Shown here piece after piece: positions 10,391 through 21,379 of a stretch of 64,000 nt of DNA; positions within the stretch are counted from its first letter, which is position 1, and every line of letters begins with the position of its first letter. A program made the position numbers and the translations under genes. The stretch lies in contig NC_056039.1 of assembly GCF_004379255.2 (NCBI RefSeq), positions 5,090,501 to 5,154,500 on the forward strand. Reading direction: 5' to 3'. The notes beneath the pieces were generated by a model that was given only the letters and a program-made list of their open reading frames with translations, was not told the origin of the DNA and made no database searches. Origin of the DNA: Salvia splendens (taxonomy: Eukaryota > Streptophyta > Magnoliopsida > Lamiales > Lamiaceae).

Positions 10391-11339
10391 TCTGTCTATA
10401 TTCAAAACAAATTATATAAACTTCTTGGGCCATATTCAAAATGAATTAACACTTAACACCAAAAATCCCCATTTTGAAAACCCTAGAAAGCTCTCCCTAT
10501 CTTTTCTTCTTCCCTAGCTTCCACTCCCAGCCGCAGCCGTGAATCAACCCTCTCTCAAAACCTTTTCAAATACTCTCATATAAAAAGTAGTAAGTATTTC
10601 AATTATTAAAGAACATCATGATCTAGGATTGGCCTGATAAAACCTACATTTTGATGCTTACTCTATTTCTACAATGCTTTTTGAGCTTCTATACTGTGAG
10701 TTAAAGAATGGTCGTGCGTGATTACCTGAGCACTTCCTTTGGGTTTGGGATGTAGTAGTATTTGCTACTATGAGACGAGAATGAGAAAGAAGGGACGTGT
10801 AAGGAATAAGCTTTATAGGTAGATTGGAATTGAATCTTTGCACACCAGAATGTGGTGAAAAAGGGCAGAGGCCAATCCTGAAATGTCCTAACTTTTTAAA
10901 TGGGGCCTGATTTTGATGATTCGCATCACATTTATTTCTTTGAAATTTGGTGCTATCCGTTTGATCACCATTGCCATTTTTGGAGGTTTTAGTTCTATTG
11001 CTGCCACTTTTCATTAAAAGTAGGCTGATGTAATGCCTACTTTACTTTCAGAGACCTCTGTTTAATTGGAAAGGAATTGAATGATTGATGTGAGTGTGAG
11101 TGGGAGTGGGAGTATGTCAATTCTTGTGGAAAGGAATTGAATGATTAAATAATTTGCTTCATAAGTTTCAATTGTCTCGTGATTTTGGATTTGGAAGGAA
11201 ATTAATGCTAGTTGGGTATAAAAACTTGCAAAAAATATGGATTCCAGCTTTCACGCGATGCAATATTTCATCCAAGATACAAATATATGGGATAATTGAG
11301 TAAAATTCAAAGTTTATGTGATAATTGCTTTTTTTTTAT
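10391..11339. other. Intergenic stretch, no supported gene
   Basis: This is the region upstream of the pectin acetylesterase. A minus-strand open frame at 10658-11014 (118 codons) has no recognisable domain and ordinary composition, so it is not called. A CT-rich plus-strand stretch at 10475-10570 could be leader-like sequence of a lost gene. Confidence 0.4.
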
Positions 11340-13053
11340 TTCCTTCCGCCCTATAATCCGCCCTAAACATTTTATTTATTTGAATATTTAAAACACCACA
11401 AAAATTGGAAAAAAAAAAACATCATTTCATTGAAAGTTCAAAGGTTACAGTGCGAAATAAAAAAAACTACAAATTCTCAATGGCGGTTACGGTTCCAAAC
11501 TTCTTCAATCATGTCGTTCATGAGCTGAGCATGGTCTTGTTGGTTACGCATTGAGGCCTATCTAGATAGAATCTCATTGAAGTCCATCGGTAATCCTCGA
11601 ACGTGGGGCGGGGTCGTCGTGCTGGAGCTAGATCCATCTTCATCATCCCCCAATCGGTGACTCTTCCACCTTCGTGTTCGACTATCATGTTATGCAAGAT
11701 GATGCACGCATACATGACATCGGCGATGACTTCCTTGAACTAGAAACGCATCGGACCTTTCACTATTGCCCACCGAGCTTGGAGCAGACCAAATGCCCGC
11801 TCCACATCCTTCCGCGCAACCTCCTGCTTTTGCGCAAATAAAACTCTCATGTTACCCATTGGGCAGCTGATCGTCTTCACAAAAACAGGTCACCTTGGGT
11901 ATATGCCATCGGCCAAGTAGTACCTCATATGATATTGGCGTCCGTTGGCAGTAAACTCGATGGTCGGGCCGTTGCCATTGTATTGCTCGGTGAAGAGGTT
12001 GGATGAGTTGAGGACGTTGATGTCGTTGTTCGACCCCGCTACACCGAAGTAAGCATGCCAGATCCAGAGCCGATGGTCAGCGACGGCTTCGAGGACTGAC
12101 TGCCCTTGTATCAACTAGTAAATTGGCCTCTCCACACCGTCGGGCAATTCTTCCACTCCCATTGCATACAATCGATGCTCCCTAACATTCCAGAAAAGTC
12201 GTGCACCGTCTCGTGCATCATCATCAGGGCCGGGCAATCCTCAACCGTCGGCTTTCGCAAATATGTGTTGCTATAAGCCTCCACAACTCCTCTACAAAAA
12301 TTCTTCAGGCACTCGCGGCCAGTTGTCTCCTCGACGTGAAGGTACTCGTCGAACATGTCCCCGTGGTGCAGTAGGCCAATTGCCGGAGCGCAACCGTGCA
12401 CTTCTGCAAAGGCGTAAGTCCAGGTCTACCGATGTCATCTTCCTGATACTGGAAGTATTCATCACGTGCCTCCAACGTTTGGACAATGCTGAGAAAAAAA
12501 TCTCGCCGCATTCTAAAACGGCGGTGAAAAACCGTCGGGCCCCACCGTGGTTGCTCGGAAAAATAGTCTGCGAACAGACGTTGGTGAGCTACGTCGTGCT
12601 CGTAGAGGACAAACGTCTGACGTCGAATCAGCCTCGGGATCTGCGCCGCCGCCTGGGCCTGCTCCACCGTTTCACGCTCGCTCTCCATTTCGGCCAAGCA
12701 TTCCGCCGCAGCCTCATGAACGCAATCGAATAAGGCCTGAGTAATGCCCTCCGATGTACACCAGTTGTCGCCGGGTCTATTTTTTCAGTGAGAAAGATTG
12801 TGAGAGAAATAATGGTGTGTGGGGAAAGTGAGAGATGAGAGAGAATTATTGGTATGGAAAATGGAAGTGAAATGGGGTTTAAATAGATAAAAAAAAAATT
12901 GAAAAAAAGAAGAAAATGTGTTGCATCGTCCGCGTCGCCCACGGTGGGACGGACGATACCGCGAACGATGCATGGTCGAAGGCCTATCGTCCACGGACGA
13001 AGCATAGGGCGCGGACGATGGATGTGTCATCGTCCACCCCACTGTGGATGCTC
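11340..13053 (-). mobile_element. PIF/Harbinger element, left-truncated
   Basis: The right end reads CCACTGTGGATGCTC followed by TAA, the TTA/TAA-type target of Harbinger elements. The same GAGCATCC/GAGCATCTCC type of end occurs in the elements at 45998-48017 and 59846-60497. The left side stops near 11340 after 'ggaaataaaaaaaaagc' without a matching terminus, so it is truncated. It carries a broken transposase. Its subterminal region (12930-13050) is GC-rich with repeated 'gacgatg' words. Confidence 0.7.
11465..12697 (-). pseudogene. PIF/Harbinger DDE transposase, broken
   Basis: Pieces of one transposase are read in several frames. The N-terminal piece (12697-12360) includes RRQTFVLYEHDV and FHRRFRMRRDFFL. 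The next (about 12360-12114) includes MFDEYL and GSIDCMQW, with the first catalytic Asp present. Then come VLEAVADHRLWIWHAYFG and NDINVL (about 12110-11893), YYLADGIYPR, and last MYACIILHNMIVEHEGG (about 11715). At least two frameshifts (near 12360 and 12100) break the frame, and stop codons stand where Trp or another residue is expected (just after DGIYPR, and before FKEVIADVMYAC). It cannot make an active enzyme. In the family the protein cuts and inserts at TTA/TAA sites together with a Myb-like partner. Confidence 0.85.
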
Positions 13054-13500
13054 TAAAACCCGTGCCTCGTGACAAAATTTGGGGGACGGAGGAAATATCC
13101 ACATCTTCGCGGAGCTGGAATGCCACGTGGTCTCTGAATTTGGTGTACTTAATTACACCCATTTTTTTCTCTTCTTTTTTGCACAGATTTCTTATTTTGA
13201 TAGTACTTTTCTTCTTTGGCACAGATATCCAATTTGCTCTTATCAAATACCCATTGCCATTTTACAGATAATTTGGCCCATCTTGCTGTACCACCTATTC
13301 TTTACCAAACAAAGCACAGCACACTTTTTTCACATAACTTGCCAAATTACTTTTACTTTCACTGATGCAATTATTATTTTTCATAAAATTATTCTTTTTC
13401 GAAAATTCTAATTAATTTATTTATAATATTAATCATTATTTTTTGCTAGTTTTAATTATTTGGAAAATAAATATATTGTACTATTAATTGAATATTTATT

Positions 13501-13757
13501 ACTCCCTCCGTCCCACTTTAGGAGTTCCGATTTACCATTTTTGGGTGTCCCACTTTAGGACTCCCTGTTGAAATATTCCATAACTGGTAATAGGCCCCAT
13601 ATTCCACTAATTTTTTTTTCACTCACATTTTATTACAAACTAATACTATAAATGTACGACGCACATTCTATTATATTTTTTTCACCAACTTTCTTTTACA
13701 TCTGTTAAAACTCATGCTAAAATCAAATGATACTCCTAAAGTGGGGCGGAGAGAGTA
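13501..13757. mobile_element. Stowaway-like MITE
   Basis: The termini are CTCCCTCCGTCCCACTTTAG on the left and CTAAAGTGGGGCGGAGAGAG on the right, with TA-type flanks. It has no coding capacity. Confidence 0.75.
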
Positions 13758-13842
13758 ATAAACTTTGATAATATGAAAATATATCATAAAACATAAGTAA
13801 TTCAATATTAACACTATTGATATCTATTCTAAACAAATATTC

Positions 13843-14075
13843 TCTCACTTTGACCCGACACGGGTTTTTAAGAAATTTAATGAAAAGTGAGTTGAAAAAG
13901 TTAGTGAAATGTGAGTCTTATTTTTATATATTAGTTTTATAATAAAATGTGAGTAAGAATGAATTAGTGGAATATGAGGTCTACAACCAAAAAATAGTAA
14001 AAAGTGAAATGGGGTAAATTTTGTGGGAAGGACGGAAATGGAAAAATGAGACAAACTTTTAGAGACGGAGGGAGT
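13843..14075. mobile_element. Degenerate Stowaway-like MITE
   Basis: The right end reads 'agagacggagggagta', a Stowaway terminus. The left end is eroded ('ctcactttgacccgacacgg'). The body ('gaattagtggaatatgaggt') resembles the MITE at 44548-44797. Confidence 0.55.
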
Positions 14076-15741
14076 ATTTGATTATTGCTTAATCTTCTAC
14101 ACTGAAGGTAATAGTAAAGTTCTAATTAAAGATATTTAGCAAAATTATTGAAAGAATACTAGTATAAGATTTCGAATGACAATATGCGGAAATGTAATAC
14201 TATAGTTTAATTTCTTGTTACAATGTTTAGTCGTCAAGAAAAAAACGTTATTAACGTGATAGTGCCACTGTTGCTTTTCCGACATTATCGGTTATTTCAA
14301 TGTCAAACTTTAACGAAAGTCGTCATATATATGGTCTTGTTTATATCATTCATTCTCTAATTTTTCTCTCACTAACATCTCTATTTCTCCATGTCCTTCT
14401 GAGGACACTCATGTCAATGCCAAAAATTATACTATTACAATGGTAAATAGTAATATGGACACAACATAAAATCCTATATTATAGATCAAAATGTAGTTTA
14501 AATATGCACATTATGTATCCCACATAGTGAAGCGTTGTACTTAATTAGTAACTAAAATTTTTAATGTGATATGAAACACTTATGATCAAATGAAAGATAT
14601 AAAATTGAAGCAAGGCAGTGAAGTCCTCGATTTGGTATGAGCATTGTGGTGAAATTGCACCAAATTAATTTAGAACCTAACAAGGTTTTGTGATAAAAGT
14701 TTGAAACGTGAGGTAAAACAACACACAAGTGAGTGTATATGTTGAATGTACCCCCATGTGATATGACCCCTCGCATCATTATATTTCCCTCTAAATATAT
14801 TTTATTTAATTTATTTTGCATCACATCATATAAAGATTTATTCATGATTTTATTTATATGAGAGAGAATTTTCTAAATCCTACACTGGAAATATTTGTAA
14901 AGCAGTCTAAATCCTCTGGCATATGAAACTATTAGTGATGGGTTAAAATCTAGTATGTGTACATCCTCTTATCACGTGTCGTGCAATGACATCATAATTT
15001 GAACAGGAAATGGATAAAGTTGCAAATACATGGAAGTGTTAGGTTTTGTGTCATACTAATTTCCAGAAATGAATCTCTGAAGAAAGCACAGATCAGACCT
15101 AAATTTGTTCAATAAATTCAATACTCCTATATTATTGCAAGTCATACATAGTCACCATCGACCGATCAAAATCGCGTTTAAAGACGTGAGGGAGTATGTA
15201 GGAGTAGGATAAGTAAGCTTGATTTTTAGTTTCAAGATAAGAAAAGAATGTCAATTCATATTTCATACATATCACATCATATCAAAAAAAAAAAAAAAAA
15301 GTGGTGAACGTGATGAAGGAGAATGCTGAATGTGACATATTATAGCCCTGAATATGACATTTTATAGCCCTGACATTTTATGGTCCCTGAATTCTAATTT
15401 TATAGCCCAATTTTATTTCGTTAAAACGAGAGCCTATAGTACCCCACCCAATAAAGAAAAGCAAAATAAAAATAAAGTTAAAGAATAAAAATCTGTAAGC
15501 CTTAATAGACAACATATGCTTTAGCATATTCCTAGATTATGTAATACAACGATGACATCTTTAGTTACACAAGAAAGTAAAGAAAAATATGCAAAATATC
15601 ACAGAGAAATAAGTTTTTACTCAAAATTCAAAGAAAATAGTACTTACTAGTAATTATACCTTGTTTTCACTCTGGCAAAATTCCTTCTTATACCAATATT
15701 ATTTTCCCTTGTTGCCTGTACATACGTAAAACATTTATGAT
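14076..15741. other. AT-rich intergenic stretch
   Basis: No gene is supported; open frames here are short and lack domains. A run of A bases lies at about 15284-15300. 'tatagccctgaatatgacat' and similar text is locally repeated around 15340-15400. Confidence 0.4.
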
Positions 15742-16242
15742 TAGAGGTAGATCGGTACGGTATATTGTATCAAGAACGTCATAATGCATAGTGTACCGAA
15801 AATTTCGATATGACAAAATATTATCTCACCGAAAATTTGGTATGGTTAATTTTTTATATTTTTATCTTACCATTATTGCGGTATACCAAAATACGATATG
15901 GTATACCGTAATATCGTCAATACCGAAAAAAATCTATTTTATACCAAAAATATTTAAAAGTAAGGTTTCATAGGATTTTTTTCTTTTTAATTCTATTTTG
16001 TACTATATAAATTAAATATAATATTATATAATGTAATATAATATATAGTAGTATAATATTTCAATATATACCGGTTTCTTTAAGTATTATGGATTCGGTA
16101 TATACTGAATATTCGATATGCCACAGTATACATCGGTATAGGAAAATTGATAATGTTACCATACCGAAAAACCGATATTTTTGGTATTTTTATGTACTTT
16201 AAGTGCAGAATTTTGATATTTCGGTATTTATTCCCACCGCTA
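15742..16242. mobile_element. Non-autonomous hAT-type element (501 bp)
   Basis: It is flanked by a perfect 8-bp duplication TTTATGAT (15734-15741 and 16243-16250). The ends are TAGAGGTAG on the left and, reverse-complemented, TAGCGGTGG on the right, a common hAT terminus. The interior is full of 'cggtat' and 'ataccg' words on both strands, so the transcript could fold extensively. No transposase frame is present. Confidence 0.8.
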
Positions 16243-16250
16243 TTTATGAT

Positions 16251-17104
16251 TTGCAGAAAATGTTAAAACAATCATTTTGTATCTAACGCTGGTTACCAGA
16301 TAGAAAAGATAATTCGAAGTTGGTCCATACTAAAAACAAAAGCAACTTGCTTGTTGAAAATGTGTCCGAAAATAAAGGAAAATGATGGGCAAGAGACTTG
16401 ATATTCTAGAAAGGAATTTTGATAAATCATTTTGGTACGTCTTTCTGAAATATTTAAACAATGCGGTTATGTGTAACGCCCGCACAACAAAAAATTAAAC
16501 TCACCAAGAAATTAATTTTTAATCAGATATTGTGTGTCAATTTCTAATTAAAAGTAAATACATTTTTGAATAAACGCTCTAAGTGATGGTACAATATCAA
16601 TTATTTACCCAAATTAAGGTGAAAAAACTTAAAGATGCGCATTACTCCTCTACTTTTGTTAACCTGTCACGTTTCCATAGAACTCACAATAATTTTGGAT
16701 CAAAGCCTCAAGTAACAAATAAACTAAAATGTAAGCTATATTTAGTGCGCGTATAAAGTTGCTTTTTCGGAGCATTAACTTTAATCAATTGCAAAAACTT
16801 TGATTAACTAATTTAAATTCCATTCCCTACCTATCCAAGAAGGGAGTATTACTATAGCAACTAAATAAGAGAGTTAAGGCTTGGGATTCAAGTGGTAGGC
16901 CCAAATAAATTTAAGAAAGGCTTTCAATTGTTTTCATTTAAAAGGGAAAGATATTGAGCATTATTTGGTTATGTACCTCTTGAAGCATTTGTAAACGCCT
17001 TGAAATGATGTTAATCTGAAAGGGATCAAAATATAGTGGAATGGGTTAAATTTCGAGCAAGGGAGTGGATTCATTTTTTTCACTATATAATCATGCATGT
17101 GTAA
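16251..17104. other. Intergenic stretch, nothing supported
   Basis: AT-rich sequence without an open frame of note, RNA gene or clear repeat. Confidence 0.4.
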
Positions 17105-17106
17105 TA

Positions 17107-17327
17107 CTCCCTCCATCCCCAAAGAATATACACTTTGATTCGGTACAAGTTTTAATGCAAATTTGGTAAAATAAGAGAGAGTTGTAGAGAAAAAGTAATT
17201 AAAGTATTGTTAGCAGAGAATGAGTCTCACCTTATTAGAGAGAAAAGAGTTTCAAGATTGGAAAGTGCATATTCTTGTGGGACAGACTAAAAAGAAAGAG
17301 TGCATATTCTTGTGAGACGGATGGAGT
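17107..17327. mobile_element. Stowaway-like MITE
   Basis: It begins CTCCCTCCATCCCCAAAGAA and ends GCATATTCTTGTGAGACGGA followed by TGGAGTA. It is the same family as the MITE at 5543-5766. A more decayed inverted-repeat piece follows at about 17340-17600 ('catcacaagtgatggatttc' against 'gatcaccggtgatgggat'). Confidence 0.75.
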
Positions 17328-17600
17328 ACTATATATTCACTCTGGCTCATCACAAGTGATGGATTTCTTTTGGGCATGAGATTTAAGAAAATGATATATA
17401 TTGAGTTAAAGTTGAGAGAAAAAAGTACGAGAGGGGAAAAAGTAAGAGAGTATAAAATAAGAAAGATAGAATAAGATAAGAGAGGTTGAATAAAATAGGG
17501 AGAGTTAAGTTTTGTCTTTTGTTAAAAAAGAAATTAATCACTTATGTGAGAAAACTAAAAATAAAAAAGTTGATCACCGGTGATGGGATGGGAAAGTAGT

Positions 17601-20043
17601 ATACTCCATTGTCTTTACCCAATAGATAGTGATTTGCTTTCATCACCTGTTCAACTTTTGATCTCTCAGCTTATAAATGAATCAAAATATGATACTCGAA
17701 ATTGATGAGCCAGTCATTATTCTGAAATAAAATACACTCAAGTAAATTTAGATATACATACATACATATATATAGTAGGAGTATATCTCAATTAATAAAA
17801 AGCAAAATATCTATTATTCTTATTTTATTCCATCATTTATTATACTTTTTCTTTTTTTTTTCTTACTTCATTTATTTTTTTTAATTTTTTCAGCATGATT
17901 TCAGTACATAAAAGTTTGAGTTTACATAATTATTTGGATTTTAATTTTGTATATTGAATTTTATAATAAACCGATAAGTGAGCGTATTTATGTAAACCAG
18001 TTTTTTTGTGGTTTAACGAGAAGCTTCCACTATTTTCGCGAGTGTGCACCTGGTCCAGCTCCACATAAATACTATGCGACACGTGTACAATCGTGGTGGT
18101 TGCCACGGCCCACGCCTCATCAAACTCAGTGTCAGTGTTATTCTATATGTAGCCAGCCAACCTCTCCTTTGTAGCAATCAATTGCGACAAACGGAGTACA
18201 GGTGAGTACTCGCCGCATTCTATCATTACTCAATGAGATTGAATTTTTTTGGTCAAAAAGCATGCTCTACTCATTCAACTCCATTTACTCTAAATTCTAA
18301 AATTGCATCACATTACCTCTTTAACCATCAAAACATATATTTATTTTTTATTAGAAAATGGATATAAATTTATTGTTTTTTTATATAGGAGTGCTTTTAT
18401 ATTTATCCAAAAATTATATTCCCTCTGTCTCATAATATATTATACATTTAGGGATTGACACGAGAGTTTATATGGTGTTATTTTGTGTGATTGGTGAAGA
18501 GAGAAAATAGTGGAATATATTTGTATGGACAAGTTAGAGTTTCTTCCAAGTGTCCATCTATAGAATTGTCAATAGTTATTTTCGGTACGAATTACTATCA
18601 TCACAAAAAAAAATGTAAACTCGAAAACAAATAATCATACTGAATTGCAAGTTTTTAAATATTCATATAATGGGCCATTTATCCATCTTAAAAAGCTAAT
18701 GGACTAATGGTCCTTTTTATTTATGAACTGATAAATGACTTAAATGGGGGCTTTGATTGAACAACTACTTTATTAAAATATTAAGTATTTACCTAAAAGG
18801 TATTAGGCCAGCCAGGTAATAATGAGATTCAAGTTTTACGCTATTTACATACTGAACTAAGTTGTTATTTGTGGGAAAATTTGTAATTAATTGTACGCAT
18901 AACCTCTTGACTAAAACAAAATGTTTAATTTACTGAACGAGATATGAACAAGGATACAAATTGATTTTAATATTTTTACTTTTATTATTTTTTATATTCA
19001 GTTGGAGAATGAAAGGATTGATATTTAATCTATGATCTCTTCCTCTGACAGAGAAGAAAAAACTATGCTACAAAACTTTATTCGAATTGTCACATTTGAG
19101 CTCCAAATATCGAGAATTCTCCGTTTTTGTTTGTCCTCGTAATTAGAGATTTATAACATTATTTTGTTACACGTAGAAAATACTCCGAAGATACGTGGTT
19201 CAAAGTACTAGGAGTAAGTTTTTACAAATGACACAATATTAGTCTGAAATGTGCCTAATAGTAGCATTTAATATGACGATCTATCAATATTAGTTTTATA
19301 AGTATCAAATACACTAATTAAATGGATAAAATTTGTGCCCGGTTTCACTAACTAGGTACACCTATTTTATCTAACTTGGATTCTACTTGTAATGTGCCAC
19401 AAACCATCTAATAAAATTTGTGGGAAGGTGCAAAATTCTACTACTAGCATTTACAAAAAGTAATAATCACCAATTTGTCCGTGTTTAAAAGGTCTTGTCT
19501 ATCAAAGAGTCAGGATCATCAATTTGTCGATGCGTGACAAGAAGGAGTTTTCAATACACTCCCGCAATGTATGAGCCGAAATGATAATCAGACTTCTACA
19601 CATTCAACAAAGAAACACATTACTGACTTAGGCTCGCTTTGATTCTACATTAGAAACAGACCACTTATCCTTTTAAAAAACCTTATAAGTAGAAAAAGTT
19701 ATCAACTCATTTACAGTAGAGTCTGAATCATCACTTTATCAATATGAAAAAGAAATAATATAAACTTGGTGATTATTTTCAAAATCTGAATTTTATAAAG
19801 ATCTTTAAAGATTTAGCTATTTAAGTTGTTGATTTTGTCAACGAAAGTAATCCGCAAAAATGATTTTCTTTAGCAATTTTTCATATTTTATTTCTTTATG
19901 ATTGGGACGATGATTGATGGATGAATGGGCCATTTTTGGAAGAATAAAGATAGCCGTGAAGATGAAACCATTGATTTCATCCTTCATAGATAGAAGTCTT
20001 GTTCGGATGATACCGAATACAAACACAATAATGAGAAATCATT

Positions 20044-20046
<3 letters not shown>
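17601..20046. other. Intergenic stretch with MITE fragments
   Basis: No gene is supported. A left-end Stowaway fragment ('tccctctgtctcataatata') lies at about 18420. The 75-codon plus-strand frame at 17947-18174 lacks any recognisable motif. Confidence 0.4.

Positions 20047-20113
<67 letters not shown>
20047..20113. repeat. (TA)n microsatellite, about 33 units
   Basis: An uninterrupted TA dinucleotide run, likely polymorphic in length. Confidence 0.95.
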
Positions 20114-20116
<3 letters not shown>

Positions 20117-20317
20117 AGAAATCATGTTAATTTTAAATTTAGTTAGAATCTCAAAAAATGTCAATGATAATTGCTAGATTAAATCAACTTAATTATAAGC
20201 ACCATCTACACATTATGAGATAAATTAAACCAATCCCAATAGCTTTTTATTTTTTCTTTGGAGTAGAACTCCAGAAGCATCCAAACTAAAATTTAATCAC
20301 TAATGTAAGATTGAATA

Positions 20318-21062
20318 TGATGGTGTGGCGAATTTTTGATGGGAATAAATGCAAGTAATAAACGATCACAACACGGAAAATTACGTGGTTCGATTTACTG
20401 AGGTAAATCTACGTCCACGGGAAGAAAAGAGGGCAAATTTGTATTGCTTGGTTTCGCTTACAGATTACAATACTGATTTGCTATAAGATTCAGGATCTAG
20501 AGAGCTTAACCTCTGTCTATCTGATCTAGGTTCTATTTATACATTGAACTAAGATCGTGGTTTGCAGCACCACTCACTAGATCGTGGATGGTTGATAACT
20601 GCTTAACACCACTAAATAGATCGTGGGTGTAATGGAGGTCGTGGAGATCCTGCATGGGTCCACTATCTCCTTGTTCGGTCGAACACTGAGACCGAACTGC
20701 TGAACTTTGCCGATTAGCTTTTGCCGATCTGAGAGTAGAGCTTGATTGGTTCTTTTGCCGATCTGAGAGTAGAGCTTGATTGGTTGGCTTTTACCGAGCT
20801 GTAGGCTGCGACCGAACTCTTTGGTTGTGCCGAACCGAACTCTTTGGTCATGCCGAACTGATACTCTTTCTTGGGTTTTGAGAGTAGAGCTTGATTGGTT
20901 GGCTTTTACCGAGCTGTAGGCTGCGACCGAACTCTTTGGTTGTGCCGAACCGAACTCTTTGGTCATGCCGAACTGATACTCTTTCTTGGGTTTTGGGCTG
21001 ATGGGCCGTCACTGTTATTGGGCTCGCAACTAGGGTTTAGTTGTTTAGTTCGTACCCCATCA
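20318..21062 (-). repeat. 3' LTR (745 bp)
   Basis: The boundaries are set by the TG/CA ends, the GAATA flank on the outer side and the polypurine tract on the inner side. It holds two units of a 115-bp repeat (about 20766-20995). A partial precursor of the unit ('gccgatctgagagtagagct') is repeated just before it. Confidence 0.95.
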
Positions 21063-21079
21063 CCACCCCCCCGAAAAGC
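21063..21079 (-). promoter_or_regulatory. Polypurine tract
   Basis: On the minus strand a G-rich run (GGGGGGGTGG) directly precedes the TGATGG start of the 3' LTR, as expected for the plus-strand primer in reverse transcription. Confidence 0.75.
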
Positions 21080-21379
21080 GAAGTGAATCACTTCGGCATT
21101 TTGGATAAATGTAAGGGGGAGGCTGACGTCAGGGGACGTGCCATGCGCGTGTCTGCATTAAATGTGACAGTAAATCCGGCCGTTGAATCCAGAAAAAGTG
21201 GGATTTGAAACGGTGCGACGAATTTGAAATGCCTTTGCGAATCCGATAAATATTTCCTTTCTTCATCATTGGAAACACTTTTGCGATTATTTCTTCTGTA
21301 TTCTCTCCCTTTTTCGAAAAATTTTCTTCCGCTTCTTCAAGACTTTCTTCAGACTTTCGACCATCAGAGAGTAAGAATC

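Noticed and set aside
10658..11014. 118-codon minus-strand open frame
   Set aside because: No recognisable domain, signal peptide or splice partner; it could be a chance frame or a gene relic.
12263..13411. Plus- and minus-strand frames overlapping the Harbinger pseudogene and its end
   Set aside because: Antisense or out-of-frame readings of the broken transposase and its GC-rich subterminal DNA.
17947..18174. 75-codon plus frame
   Set aside because: No motif or homologue recognised and ordinary intergenic composition around it.
20577..20966. 129-codon frame in the 3' LTR, with matching frames in the 5' LTR (30779-31398)
   Set aside because: The reading is produced by the 115-bp tandem repeat, and its length changes with repeat number.
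20766..20995. Regular repeats considered as a CRISPR-like array
   Set aside because: The units are directly adjacent with no unique spacers, inside an LTR of a eukaryotic retrotransposon.
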